DNA of 64,000 nt from JACKDX01 sp964640175 (lineage in GTDB: Bacteria; Myxococcota_A; Polyangia; Polyangiales; GCA-016699535), in contig CAZXFW010000004.1 of assembly GCA_964640175.1 (NCBI GenBank), positions 193,053 to 257,052 of the forward strand. Reading direction: 5' to 3'. The notes beneath the pieces are model-generated. The model made no database searches. It was not told where the DNA came from and saw only the letters and a list, made by a program, of their open reading frames with translations. Positions 46,808 through 56,654 of the stretch are shown one piece after another (within the stretch, counting starts at the first letter, position 1; every line of letters starts with the position of its first letter). The position numbers and the translations under genes are program-made.

Positions 46808-47275
46808 TCAACGTCGGGCGTTTTCTTGAGCACCCAACCATCGGACATACCGAACAAGTGTCTTGACACCTTCTTGGCCCAGTTGATCTCCAAACGCTGG
46901 CATCATACCTCGACCTGAAACAATGCTCTTAGCAATCTGTGCATCTGTATGCGTATGTTGCCATTGTTGTTCGCTCAAATCCGCAACCCGTGCATTGGGA
47001 GGCTTTGAGGGACCATCCCCATGACCCATCGTGCCATGGCATCCGGCACAACTTACCGTCCATAGCGCTCGCGCCACTCGGAGCTCTGGATTATCATCTT
47101 CATTTGCGGTGTCTGTTTTGGGCACCCGCGTTGGATCAACATTGCCCATCGTGGGCTGCTGGTGATCCTCAGGACGCCATTCGCGCACGTCATCTGCATG
47201 TTTTGAACACCCCGATAACGTCATCCACCAAGCGAAGACATATATAAGATACACACGCATCAGCGACCTCAGCAT
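46808..47275 (-). CDS. Single-haem cytochrome c, predicted lipoprotein
   Basis: 155 residues. Signal peptide with lipobox L-S-G-C, a flexible Asp/Thr-rich linker, then one c-type haem domain: CAGCH (CxxCH) and an axial-ligand methionine in GRGMMPAFG. It should carry electrons on the periplasmic side of a membrane. No oxidase or reductase gene is adjacent, so its partner is unknown. Confidence 0.9.
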   Translation of the reverse strand: MLRSLMRVYLIYVFAWWMTLSGCSKHADDVREWRPEDHQQPTMGNVDPTRVPKTDTANEDDNPELRVARALWTVSCAGCHGTMGHGDGPSKPPNARVADLSEQQWQHTHTDAQIAKSIVSGRGMMPAFGDQLGQEGVKTLVRYVRWLGAQENARR

Positions 47276-47394
47276 ACGCGATCACCGTACGCCTTTACCA
47301 GCCATCACTCTAGCTTGCAATCTCACCCTCTTGCAGGGGCTAAAAAGAATGTCTACGCTCGCGTTGCTTTGTCTAACCTGGAAGTGAGGCCACT

Positions 47395-47733
47395 GTGAAG
47401 CCATGGTTAATCGGCATTGTTGTAACCATAGGATGTGCAAGCTATCCAGCACCCACGAACCAAATGCTGTCCTCTGAATATCAAATACGTACCGCTCGTA
47501 CCCTGGGTGTACCCGCGTATCCTCAAGCGGCCTTGTATTTACAGCTTGCAGAAGAACAGCTTGCAAAAGCCAAAAACTTACTAAGACATCATAAAAATCA
47601 AGAAGCTGAATACATGTTGATGCGTACCGATGCAGATGCAGAGCTGGCATTAGCGTTAGCTCATGAAAATCGCGCCAAAGAACAAGCCGAAAAGGCATTG
47701 GATGAAATCCGTGAACTTCAGCAAACTGAGTAG
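47395..47733 (+). CDS. DUF4398-domain lipoprotein
   Basis: 112 residues. GTG start at 47395. A short signal peptide ends T-I-G-C, and the mature part is one helical hairpin of the DUF4398 type (PQAALYLQLAEEQLAKAKNLL...). It is followed 18 bp later by an OmpA protein that carries a related helical region, so the two look like a split pair that acts at the outer membrane/peptidoglycan layer. Confidence 0.8.
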   Translation: MKPWLIGIVVTIGCASYPAPTNQMLSSEYQIRTARTLGVPAYPQAALYLQLAEEQLAKAKNLLRHHKNQEAEYMLMRTDADAELALALAHENRAKEQAEKALDEIRELQQTE

Positions 47734-47751
47734 TACGCAAGGAAAATTTCT

Positions 47752-48579
47752 ATGAAGTCCCTCACATTGCTTGCATGTACATTGATCGGGACCTCGGCAT
47801 GCGGCAGTAGCATCATGCCACAAGAACTTGCCGCTGCACGCCAAGCCTATGCCGAGGCTGCGAATGGTCCAGCAGCTCAGTACCATCCTGCACAATTGCA
47901 TATCGCTGAACAAGCCCTTAAGCGCGCAGAATGGTCCTACGAAGATCATGGAGATACGGAGCAAACACGCACACTGGCGTACGTCGCATTACGAAAATCA
48001 CAGTTGGCAGATGTCGAAGCTCGCACAATGCTCGCGGCTGAACGAAAAACGGAAGCCGACAAAGCCGTTAAAGCAAGTGCCATTGGAGAACTTCGAAAAA
48101 CACGTCGACAACTTGCTGATGAACGGCACGCAAGGGCGGCCGCCGAACAACGAACCCAAAAAGCTATGGAGCGACTTAAAGAAAGCATTGCTCACATTGG
48201 AAAGATTCAAGAAGAGCCACGCGGAACAGTGATCACGCTAAGCGGCAGTGTATTATTCAAGTCATCAGAAGCGATACTCAACTCAAGTGCACACCCCAAG
48301 CTCAACGAAGTCGCTAATGCCATCAAGGTCTCCAATCGAAAAATCACGGTAGAAGGCCATACGGATTCGCGTGGGAAAGAATCTTCCAACCAGGCTCTTT
48401 CGGAAGCGCGTGCTCAGGCAGTACTTGCTTATTTAGTCAGTCGAGAGGTGCCTCAAGAAGACATCAAAGCCATTGGTATGGGTGCATCTCGCCCCATTGC
48501 AGACAATAAGACACCCGAAGGACGGGCTAATAACCGCCGTGTAGAAATTATTCTTGGTGCAGAAAAAGAACCTTTATAA
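47752..48579 (+). CDS. OmpA-family lipoprotein with DUF4398-like helical region
   Basis: 275 residues. Signal peptide with lipobox T-S-A-C, a DUF4398-like helical region (about 25-90), an alanine/arginine-rich coiled coil (about 95-150), then a C-terminal OmpA domain (about 155-270) with VEGHTDSRGKESSNQALSEARAQAV and NRRVEI for peptidoglycan binding. Probably bridges the outer membrane and the cell wall. Same operon as the preceding small lipoprotein. Confidence 0.92.
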   Translation: MKSLTLLACTLIGTSACGSSIMPQELAAARQAYAEAANGPAAQYHPAQLHIAEQALKRAEWSYEDHGDTEQTRTLAYVALRKSQLADVEARTMLAAERKTEADKAVKASAIGELRKTRRQLADERHARAAAEQRTQKAMERLKESIAHIGKIQEEPRGTVITLSGSVLFKSSEAILNSSAHPKLNEVANAIKVSNRKITVEGHTDSRGKESSNQALSEARAQAVLAYLVSREVPQEDIKAIGMGASRPIADNKTPEGRANNRRVEIILGAEKEPL

Positions 48580-48594
48580 CGCCTGAATGCCTTA

Positions 48595-49494
48595 CTACTT
48601 TTGAATGATGCTGTAGCCGTCTGAACCAAACATCGCCTCTGCCGACACATACCATTGCTGTTGCTCTGAAGCATCCTCGCTCGCAACAGGTTGAGTTGCC
48701 TCTTCAGTTTCCGCATTTTCATAAGACGACCGAATGCGAGAGACCTTCTCCCAAGTTTCTTTTGCCAAATTATCAAACACCTCAGTGACCGAATGTCCAG
48801 GCGCATGCTCGTACACTAACGATTGCTTGATGGCTGCCTGATTGATGACTTCACACTTTGGGATACGTGTTTCCATCATAGGAGTACCCAGTGTTTTAAG
48901 TATGTTGAGCACCACACCATTGGTCACAGAAGTTCGTTGATCCCAAAGGTTGATCACACCTGCAAGCTCTCCTTTGCGACCATCGCGCATTTCGAGCCAA
49001 GTTGCTTCGAGATCTGCCAATCCATGAATACTTCCAGCAAGTGCAGGAATAGGAGCAATCGTTAGATCTGCAGCATGTAAAGCAGCTTCCGTAAACCCGC
49101 CAATATGCGGTGGACAGTCCATGACAACCACATCAGGTTGATTCGGAAGCGATTCCAGCGCTCGCAGAACAGTCTTTAAACGCAATGCCCACGTGTATAA
49201 CTGTCGCTCTTGTGCAGCCATTTTGATCACTGCAGGCGCAACATCCAAGTTGGGATGCAAATCATATACAATCACATCCTGCAATCTAAGGTGGCTTTCT
49301 CGCAGCAACACATCTCCAACGCAAAAAGCCTCTGGATGTGCATCAATCCCAACCAACAGCGTAGCATGCCCCTGAGGATCCAAATCCATCAGCAGCGTTT
49401 TAAGACCCTGACGCGCTAAACCCGCTGCCAGATGTGCTGATAGTATCGTTTTACCCACGCCACCTTTGATGGTAGCAACCGCAATTGCTTTCAT
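48595..49494 (-). CDS. ParA-family ATPase
   Basis: 299 residues. Deviant Walker A KGGVGKT with the signature Lys near the N-terminus, DLDPQGHATLL and VVMDCPPHIGG (Walker B region). The last 50 residues are a low-complexity tail ending DGYSIIQK. No ParB, MinE or cargo gene is adjacent, so this is an orphan that may position a protein complex rather than the chromosome. The product acts in the cytosol. AGGAGG-like sequence (CGGGAGGGGG) precedes the ATG. Confidence 0.9.
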   Translation of the reverse strand: MKAIAVATIKGGVGKTILSAHLAAGLARQGLKTLLMDLDPQGHATLLVGIDAHPEAFCVGDVLLRESHLRLQDVIVYDLHPNLDVAPAVIKMAAQERQLYTWALRLKTVLRALESLPNQPDVVVMDCPPHIGGFTEAALHAADLTIAPIPALAGSIHGLADLEATWLEMRDGRKGELAGVINLWDQRTSVTNGVVLNILKTLGTPMMETRIPKCEVINQAAIKQSLVYEHAPGHSVTEVFDNLAKETWEKVSRIRSSYENAETEEATQPVASEDASEQQQWYVSAEAMFGSDGYSIIQK

Positions 49495-49644
49495 AGCCCC
49501 CTCCCGTTAAACGCCTCCTACTACTCCCCCAACTCAAGCAATGAGGTGCTACAAGGTCTAAAGTCAAATTTTTGACACGATCGATGAATGCAACCGAACG
49601 TAGTTTCCTGGTAGTTACAGATACTTTTGCTCGATGAACTACAA

Positions 49645-51315
49645 TTAATGAAGCGGCGATACACCTGCTAAAGGAGGCATCTGCTTAAGCGCGGGCAGTT
49701 GTATCCCCAACAACGTTGCTATACTTACCGGCACCCTCCGCTGGTCCATGCGCTCTCGACTATGCGCCGGCTGTACACCTGTGCCCCACATGATGACGGG
49801 CACATCACGATCATAAGGCCAAAGCGTGCCATGATTGGTACCACCATGTTGGATGTTACTATCAAATACATAATATGGTTTAGGAAGCATGTACACATCT
49901 GCCCCCAGGTCATCGGCTACACTTAATCCGACTGGATACTTAAGCTTAGACCCTACGTTACGCCATTGACCCGTGTTACTGATATCAAGAGCTGCTTCAA
50001 TAAATGGTTTTTTCACAAGCGTATCTACAACAACCTGAATACTCTCTGCCCTTTGCTTATCCCGATGAATGCTATTGGCTAAATAGATAAATGGCGGCTC
50101 AATGGCAGCAACCCAGTCACCTTCACCTTTAACTTTATCGAGCGCCTGATCAATTTCAGTTTTTAAACTAGCTACATCTATTCTTCCCGCCAACTGCCCT
50201 TCTGCTAGCAACCGTTCAGGCATAGGTGCGGCTCCGTGGTCTGACGTTAGAATGAATGCCGCAAACGTATATGCCTTTATTCGAGCAACAAATTTTGCAA
50301 GAACTGAATCAAGACGTAGCAGCATATCGAAATATTCCCACGACTCCGCCCCATAGTGATGCCCTATGAAATCTGTTGCAGACACAGAAACCATAAGCAA
50401 ATCTGGAATAGAATCGTTACCCATACCGAGCCGCTGAATCGATTCCCATGCCAGATCAAATAAATACTCATTCGCTTCGGGCGTTGCTGTAAATGCCACT
50501 AAAGGTTGATTGGTTTTACGCGGATCATGAGGAAAGGTGGTACCAAATCCTGCAAAACCTGTTTCACCCACACCCTCGTCTGGACCGTTAACACGCTCCA
50601 TTAAGTCTTCATTATAGACATCCCATTGCCGTATGTAGCTTTCAGGAGAATGATGAACCAACCAGGGAACCAACCAATCTGGTAAATACTCAGCATAATA
50701 ACTCGATGTGGTAAAACCAGCTGAATCACCATTTGGGTCGAACCAGAGTGTCAAGCTTGAGTTACGGCCACCCGCAATTACAGCCGCATAATCCTTAAAT
50801 GCCAAGGATGCTACTTGAGCCTTATTATGTGTCACATTCAACAACACATCAGCGACTGTCGAAACTCTTAATACTGCAGGACTTGAAAAAGAATGGGAGT
50901 CCGAAAGCCAATAGTGCTTACGGTCGTCTACCACGTGCATAAGCCGATTGTGTACACGATCCCATCTAACGTTAGCACATACGCCATTGTGAGCTGGAGC
51001 AACTCCCGTATACGTCGCCGCATGTCCTGGAGCAGTAAACGTCCCTGCATGCAAATAGGACACTGTCGTGTGGTAGGCTCCGCTTGCAATACCTGTTTTG
51101 AATGCTCCCTTGGACGATAAATAAGGCAGGTACCTGTCCAACATCCAGCTTCCCAGTTGGTCGATCACAATGACGACAACTAAACGAGGACGATCATCAG
51201 GAGTACGGGTTTGGCCACGAGGATACGTTAACGATGGAGAACCACTGCACCCCATCGCACACAGTACCGCAGTCAGCCCGACTAGCGCTGCGCGCGTCAT
51301 AAAACCCCGGCGCAA
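49645..51315 (-). CDS. Alkaline phosphatase/phosphodiesterase superfamily lipoprotein
   Basis: 556 residues. Signal peptide with lipobox A-M-G-C (better start probably the ATG at codon 6). The type I phosphodiesterase / alkaline phosphatase fold is seen in VVIVIDQLGSWMLDRY (metal Asp), the nucleophile Thr in TFTAPGHAATYTGV, SVSATDFIGHHYG, LTSDHGAAPMPE and the last metal His in GGTNHGTLWPYD. It probably hydrolyses phosphate mono- or diesters at the cell surface. Substrate unknown. Confidence 0.9.
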   Translation of the reverse strand: MRRGFMTRAALVGLTAVLCAMGCSGSPSLTYPRGQTRTPDDRPRLVVVIVIDQLGSWMLDRYLPYLSSKGAFKTGIASGAYHTTVSYLHAGTFTAPGHAATYTGVAPAHNGVCANVRWDRVHNRLMHVVDDRKHYWLSDSHSFSSPAVLRVSTVADVLLNVTHNKAQVASLAFKDYAAVIAGGRNSSLTLWFDPNGDSAGFTTSSYYAEYLPDWLVPWLVHHSPESYIRQWDVYNEDLMERVNGPDEGVGETGFAGFGTTFPHDPRKTNQPLVAFTATPEANEYLFDLAWESIQRLGMGNDSIPDLLMVSVSATDFIGHHYGAESWEYFDMLLRLDSVLAKFVARIKAYTFAAFILTSDHGAAPMPERLLAEGQLAGRIDVASLKTEIDQALDKVKGEGDWVAAIEPPFIYLANSIHRDKQRAESIQVVVDTLVKKPFIEAALDISNTGQWRNVGSKLKYPVGLSVADDLGADVYMLPKPYYVFDSNIQHGGTNHGTLWPYDRDVPVIMWGTGVQPAHSRERMDQRRVPVSIATLLGIQLPALKQMPPLAGVSPLH

Positions 51316-51381
51316 TTATACGTTAGAGGTTCATCAAATACTACTGCACCACTCTATTTTCTAAAGATACCAGTGATTTTG

Positions 51382-51831
51382 CTAAGTTAGGTGCATTGCT
51401 TTTTTCGTTAGCTGGCGTTCCTGCTTTTTTTGAGATTGATGTTTCTTATCGGCAAGCATTTTTTCCTTAGCGCGTTTAGATCGTTTGCGCTTTTGCCTTT
51501 GTAGTTTCGCGATACGTTGCTGCTCTGCACTACGAGCGCCGTCTCTTTCGAACTCTAATATTTCAACCAATTTTCTTCGAGCTAAAAACCGATTGTCCGC
51601 TTGAGAACGCGTCTGTTGCACTTTCACTTCTGTGCCACTTGGCGTGTGCTGTAAATAGACCGCTACCGATGTCTTGTTGATTTTCTGACCACCCGGCCCA
51701 CTTGCACGTACAAATTTTTCGACTAAGTCTTCTTCGCGTATGCCAACCATGCGCATACGTTTCTTGATATCCTTGATTTTGTCTGAACTGACAGTCATCA
51801 TCCGCTGCGCTTGCTGAAACCACTTCCACAC
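51382..51831 (-). CDS. Release-factor-like GGQ-domain protein (ArfB/mtRF-R type)
   Basis: 149 residues from GTG 51831; the ATGs at 51801 and 51798 are alternatives and fit the family N-terminus better. A lone peptidyl-tRNA hydrolase domain with GPGGQKINKTS (the GGQ loop) and a long Lys/Arg-rich C-terminal tail, as in ArfB and mtRF-R/C12orf65, which release peptides from stalled ribosomes. Codon-recognition domains are absent. Likely a ribosome-rescue factor. Divergent from the next gene by 43 bp. Confidence 0.88.
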   Translation of the reverse strand: MWKWFQQAQRMMTVSSDKIKDIKKRMRMVGIREEDLVEKFVRASGPGGQKINKTSVAVYLQHTPSGTEVKVQQTRSQADNRFLARRKLVEILEFERDGARSAEQQRIAKLQRQKRKRSKRAKEKMLADKKHQSQKKQERQLTKKAMHLT

Positions 51832-51874
51832 GTATTATGCTATAAGTATGGTTTTTTTGCCGGAGAATTATTGG

Positions 51875-52903
51875 ATGCAACCTAGAATCTTACTTCTCGC
51901 CATTTGGGCAATTCCAGGGTTTCTCGTAGCCTGTCAGGCTCCACCAAAATCAAAGCCTTCCACCACGCCTCCCCCACGGGAAACCTCTTCGGGCACAGAA
52001 CAAACCACTACGTCCACAGCCCCACCGCCTACCACTGCTCCAACTGCCGTCACAGAAGAGATTAAACAAGTCGAACTTTTAGAAACCGGAACAGGACCCT
52101 TTTCTGATTTACGCCATCAGTTCAAACACGATGTCACTGTAGAGCGCACCCTCGAACTGCAAACTGCGGTGGGTATAGTCATCGTGGGACAGCGATTCCC
52201 CCTACGCCCTATGCCTCGCATGCGCCTAACAGTCACCACAAACATGAGCAGCGAGAAACCTTTTGAAACCGCCCATTTACAATGCTTGGTTACATCTGCT
52301 GAGCCCATCAATGTAGATCAGTATGAACCTAGCGTTGCAACCCTCGTGCAAGAGCAAAGCAAGGAAATCTCAAATCTCAAAGTGCTGTTCACTATCAATG
52401 CGCGAGGTCACGTCCTAGAAAGCAAAGTGGAATCCGACCACAACATTAGCGCTTCCACACACCAGTTGTTCGATGTGTTGCAACGTGCCCTTCATGAAAA
52501 CATCGTCATCTTTCCAGACAAACCCGTCGGAAAAGGTTCTAAGTGGCAGGTTACCAAACAGATCTCCATAGGAGGACTCTCTGTAGAACAGCAAACGATC
52601 TATGCTTTACAAAACAAGAAGAAAAACCAGTTGGATTTAACTGTTAACTACAAATATCTTGGAAAACCTCAACCCATGCCGCTGATGAGCGCACCCAAAG
52701 GCGCAAGCGCTAAACTCGAAAAACTCAGTGGCGAGGGCACCGCAACCCAGCAGCTCGACACTGCAACATGGGAGTTCAGCTCTTCTTCTCATGCCTTGCT
52801 CGAAGTTGACTACATCTATCACGAAAAAGGTGCTGATCGCGCCATGGGAATGCGTATGAATATGGACATCACCACCCACCCGACTACCGATACCAAGCCC
52901 TAA
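51875..52903 (+). CDS. Predicted lipoprotein of unknown function
   Basis: 342 residues from ATG 51875, supported by GGAG 9 nt upstream; a start nine codons earlier would spoil the signal peptide. Lipobox L-V-A-C, then a long Pro/Thr-rich linker (to about 60), then a domain with beta-strand character and the segment GSKWQVTKQISIGGLSVEQQTIYAL. This resembles DUF6263-like outer-membrane lipoproteins. No enzyme motif. Function unknown. Confidence 0.75.
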   Translation: MQPRILLLAIWAIPGFLVACQAPPKSKPSTTPPPRETSSGTEQTTTSTAPPPTTAPTAVTEEIKQVELLETGTGPFSDLRHQFKHDVTVERTLELQTAVGIVIVGQRFPLRPMPRMRLTVTTNMSSEKPFETAHLQCLVTSAEPINVDQYEPSVATLVQEQSKEISNLKVLFTINARGHVLESKVESDHNISASTHQLFDVLQRALHENIVIFPDKPVGKGSKWQVTKQISIGGLSVEQQTIYALQNKKKNQLDLTVNYKYLGKPQPMPLMSAPKGASAKLEKLSGEGTATQQLDTATWEFSSSSHALLEVDYIYHEKGADRAMGMRMNMDITTHPTTDTKP

Positions 52904-52940
52904 TTCTAGATGCCACACTATGAACTTAGGATGTGAGCGG

Positions 52941-54299
52941 TCATGGCAGTCCTGAAGGCACCTGAAAGAGCCGGATAATCCCTCTAACAAGTCCGCCCAT
53001 TGCCAATACAGTCACAACCACAAAACCAATTGCAGTCCACAACAATAGTGGCTTTTGCCTCAGATACACCACTAGATCTTTAACCCAATTACGCTTGATG
53101 GGCTTTCCCACAGGCGCATCAACTCCTTTGTGCGAAACCACCCTATGGGGATTTGTGCGTTTGTATCCACGCCTTGACGTCGTGAGACTCGGAGTTACAA
53201 GCATAGGAAGCGGCGGCGGATCCTCGTGTTTAGGAAGCGGCCTTGAGCTGGTATAGGCCGCCTGTACAGCATCCGTCGAGACGTTCGTGGTATCCCTCCA
53301 GGCATGTTCCAACGATGCCAAGCTATCAGCGTCGAGTACTTGCGCCATGCGTGGATCAAAAAAGTCCTTAAAAACCGCTTCTGACATCTTAGATTGAGTT
53401 ACTTCCGCATTCTCAGGCCGCATCGCTCTTAACGCATTCGCAAACTCGGATGCCGTTTGAAATCGCTGCTCAGGCTGTTTACTCAGAGCTCTGTCTATTA
53501 CAGCTGCCAAGTCCGAAGACACATCTTGACGAAGTTGGTTCAACGGTTCTGGCTCGTAACTCATGACTCTAGAAGCAGTGACTGCCATTTGTGCTGAACG
53601 AAACACATTTCTTCCCAATAAAATTTCATGCAATACCACAGCAGCTCCATACACATCTGAGACAGGCGTAGGTGCGCTTCCCTGCAAAATTTCAGGAGCA
53701 AGATACGACATCTTCCCTTTGATTTGCGTCTCAGCTGTACCAACGTCCGTAGTATCCGTTCGCATACGAGCAATTCCAAAGTCTGCTAACTTGACGTGTC
53801 CATCAACATCAATCAACACATTCGACGGAGTGACATCCCGGTGTATGATTTGTAAGGGTTTGCCGTCTGGCCCATTCAACGTATGCGCATAGTGAAGCGC
53901 ATCCAGTACATGAATAATGGTGTGTAATGCAAAATTGAGAGGGAATAACCCGTGCACTGTATTGGTAAACCTTAGCCAGCGGCCCAAATGAAAACCATGA
54001 ATATAATCGAGAACCATGAAGTAAGAATTATGATCACGCCCAAAATCAATCACACTGACCACACCTGGATGACGCAAGTTCGACATAATGCGAGCTTCTC
54101 GTTTGAACATACTTACAATCGTATGATCGTCATCCATCGCAGAAAGGATGCGTTTAACTACAAAAGGCCTCGTAAAACCGGCCGCACCTTCACTTCGAGC
54201 TAAATAGATAACCCCCATGCCTCCATGGGCAAGTACGCCAACAATGCGATAGCGCCCCAATACTAAACGACCAACGAATTCATCCGCAGGGTTTTTCAC
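52941..54299 (-). CDS. Membrane-anchored Ser/Thr protein kinase
   Basis: 452 residues. Complete Hanks kinase (about 10-290): GGMGVIYLAR, VKRIL lysine, HRDVTPSNVL (the Asn-binding loop), DFGIAR and a modified APE region (KMSYLAPEIL). A linker rich in Pro and charged residues follows, then one transmembrane helix near the C-terminus (about 420-442), with few residues outside. Probably tethered to the inner membrane with the kinase in the cytosol. It is divergent from the permease gene, with a 108-bp intergenic region. Confidence 0.93.
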   Translation of the reverse strand: MKNPADEFVGRLVLGRYRIVGVLAHGGMGVIYLARSEGAAGFTRPFVVKRILSAMDDDHTIVSMFKREARIMSNLRHPGVVSVIDFGRDHNSYFMVLDYIHGFHLGRWLRFTNTVHGLFPLNFALHTIIHVLDALHYAHTLNGPDGKPLQIIHRDVTPSNVLIDVDGHVKLADFGIARMRTDTTDVGTAETQIKGKMSYLAPEILQGSAPTPVSDVYGAAVVLHEILLGRNVFRSAQMAVTASRVMSYEPEPLNQLRQDVSSDLAAVIDRALSKQPEQRFQTASEFANALRAMRPENAEVTQSKMSEAVFKDFFDPRMAQVLDADSLASLEHAWRDTTNVSTDAVQAAYTSSRPLPKHEDPPPLPMLVTPSLTTSRRGYKRTNPHRVVSHKGVDAPVGKPIKRNWVKDLVVYLRQKPLLLWTAIGFVVVTVLAMGGLVRGIIRLFQVPSGLP

Positions 54300-54407
54300 A
54301 ATTTAATGGACGGCTTTGTATCACACTTTCAGCACAATGCGTAACTTGTGAGTCGGCCAAACAACCCTTGATTTTCAAGAACTGACCTGTTGATAGTAGC
54401 CATATAC

Positions 54408-55730
54408 ATGCACACTACTCCTTCTTCCATGACCCCGTCTGCCCCATCCCTACGCCGATCGATGAGCTATGTCGACGTCATCGCGCTCGGGATTAATGGA
54501 ATGATTGGTGCTGGAATTTTCCTGCTACCAGGCGTCATTGCCGAAAACCTTGGCTCTAGCGCTCTTCTTGCAGCCACGCTTGCAGGAATCATCGCTTTGC
54601 TCAATGTCATGTGTTTTGCTGCCATCGCAAGAAATTATGTCACAACAGGCGGCGCTTATCTTTACGCCCGTGACTATCTAGGAAGAGTCATAGGATTTGA
54701 AATTGGATGGTTAAACTGGTGTTCGCGAATGCTGTCATGGGCAGCCATCGCACATGGGTTTGCAATTGCACTAAGCAGTCAATTTCATTCAAGTCTTCTG
54801 CAAGCAATCTATCCCATAGCGCTGGTTGGACTGATTGTACTTCTAAGCATTCTTAACTTCCGTGGTGTTTCCCTAGGTGCACGTGTATCAACATTTTTTA
54901 CGCTCGCAAAACTGTTGCCTATCGTTTTCTTTATTATTGTTGCATCTTCTGCATTCGATACACGAAGATTTGAAGGGTTTTCCCATTTTCAATCTGAAGC
55001 GTTTGGTGACGCAACGCTTGTAGTTTTCTGGGCATTTCTTGGATTTGAGTCCATTGCTGTCACGGCCGGAGAAATGAAGAACCCAGAAAAAATGCTACGA
55101 CCTGCGTTAATCGTTATCATCGTTATGGTCACTACAATCTATTTGCTAATTATTTCAATGGTGTTTGGCACACTCGACCACGTCGCAGGCCGTCAAAATC
55201 CTGTTGCAGACGCAAGCCTCCTCTTGATGGGACCCGTTGGTGGCCGCATCATTTCTCTTGGAATACTCATTTCAGTGTTTGGTATGGCATCCGCACATGC
55301 GTTGGTTGTGCCCAGGTGTCTTTTTGCACTTGCAGAACACAACGATATGCCCAAACCCGTTGGCTGGATTCATGCAATGTATCGCACTCCCGTCATTGCC
55401 ATTGGAATAAGTGGTATTGTGACGCTTATTCTTGCGTTTGGTGGAAGCTTTAAGGATCTCGCCGTGCTTAGTGTCCTCGCACGGTTCACCCAATACATCA
55501 CCACGGCCATCTCCGTATTGATGATGACGATTCGAGATATAAAAACAAAGCCAATCACACTCATAAGCCTTAGCCGATGTGCCTTACCAATAGTTACATT
55601 GACGGCTTCACTGTGGATTATGGCTCAAGCTGATCCACTGGAATGGACCAAAGTAGCAATTGCAGGATTGCTGGGAATGCCATTTTTATTCTACGCCGTG
55701 TACACAGAGCGTACTAAAGCGTCGCATTGA
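54408..55730 (+). CDS. APC-superfamily amino acid permease
   Basis: 440 residues from ATG 54408 (ATG 54429 is also possible). Twelve predicted helices with the family N-terminus VDVIALGINGMIGAGIFLLPG and FWAFLGFESIAVTAGEMKNPEK. It imports an amino acid or polyamine in exchange or with protons. The last 17 bp overlap the convergent HglS-like gene. Its neighbour hints at lysine-type substrates (inference). Confidence 0.92.
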   Translation: MHTTPSSMTPSAPSLRRSMSYVDVIALGINGMIGAGIFLLPGVIAENLGSSALLAATLAGIIALLNVMCFAAIARNYVTTGGAYLYARDYLGRVIGFEIGWLNWCSRMLSWAAIAHGFAIALSSQFHSSLLQAIYPIALVGLIVLLSILNFRGVSLGARVSTFFTLAKLLPIVFFIIVASSAFDTRRFEGFSHFQSEAFGDATLVVFWAFLGFESIAVTAGEMKNPEKMLRPALIVIIVMVTTIYLLIISMVFGTLDHVAGRQNPVADASLLLMGPVGGRIISLGILISVFGMASAHALVVPRCLFALAEHNDMPKPVGWIHAMYRTPVIAIGISGIVTLILAFGGSFKDLAVLSVLARFTQYITTAISVLMMTIRDIKTKPITLISLSRCALPIVTLTASLWIMAQADPLEWTKVAIAGLLGMPFLFYAVYTERTKASH

Positions 55731-56532
55731 CATTGGTTGATTCAAAAATCTTATCCGCATTTTGAGAGATGAATCCGTCGTACCACTTGCCACTTGCTGG
55801 ATCTGGATAACGTCTACAAAACTCATAATAACAACTACGGATCGTATGCTCTTTACCATCCGCAAATTCCCAGCGGATGTGGTCGGCTCTCGTCGAAGAC
55901 TGCTCCAACAAATTTTGAGGGCTTCCTTGAATAGGTGACGACGGTGAATTGAGCTCAAATCCCTCAGAAACCAGGAATTCATTAAGTGACTCAAGTGTAG
56001 GGAATGTTTTTAAATCATTGAACGAAACAGTAAAATGATTCGCCCGAATCCCAAATGCAGCCACCCATGCCGCATATTCTGATTCACCAAGCAGTTCCCG
56101 GTATACACTGTAATCAACTTTAGGCCAGATCGTTTGGTTATTCAGTAATATCTCTGCATCCAGATCGCTGGGAAGACGTTCAATCAAACTCTGCACATGC
56201 TTTTGCAGTGTTGCCGTGCATTCCGGTAACATGAGCTCAGAAATGAATATACGCGGCAAAGACGCTGAAGGATGACTGTAACTTTTCGCACGCACCTTCT
56301 TTTCTTTAAATAGATAATTACCCGTCGACTGATATCCCCACTTTAAAAAGGGGACCTCCAACATTTCCGTATGTATTTTTTCTGAATCAAACGTGCGCAG
56401 CGCCACATGATCGTTACGGAACCGCTCCCCTTTGCTTTCAAGAAGTGCATGGATGCGAGCAGCCTGAGGGGCAATACTTGAAAAATCCCTCCATAAATGT
56501 GCAAAGAGAGTCTCAGCTGATTGCTGGTTCAT
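55714..56532 (-). CDS. DUF1338 / 2-oxoadipate dioxygenase-decarboxylase (HglS/YdcJ-like)
   Basis: 272 residues. ATG 56532 was chosen because AAAGGAGAAAT lies just upstream; the longer in-frame start would be within the leader. DUF1338 members act on 2-oxoadipate to form 2-hydroxyglutarate in bacterial D-lysine breakdown. The metal-binding histidines in NDHVALRTF and RADHIRWEF and the later GKEH/YEFCRRY are visible. With a permease and a FAH-family gene adjacent it suggests a small amino-acid catabolic group. A structural or regulatory role cannot be excluded. Confidence 0.82.
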   Translation of the reverse strand: MNQQSAETLFAHLWRDFSSIAPQAARIHALLESKGERFRNDHVALRTFDSEKIHTEMLEVPFLKWGYQSTGNYLFKEKKVRAKSYSHPSASLPRIFISELMLPECTATLQKHVQSLIERLPSDLDAEILLNNQTIWPKVDYSVYRELLGESEYAAWVAAFGIRANHFTVSFNDLKTFPTLESLNEFLVSEGFELNSPSSPIQGSPQNLLEQSSTRADHIRWEFADGKEHTIRSCYYEFCRRYPDPASGKWYDGFISQNADKIFESTNVNATL

Positions 56533-56654
56533 GGATTTCTCCTTTGTGTGAAAACATGAACGAAAGGATGCCTGACACAAAACTAGCGCAAAAATAACCT
56601 AGATTACTAGTCCCGTCAGCACTGAAATTAGGCCTTTTGTAACCACTCAACAGA

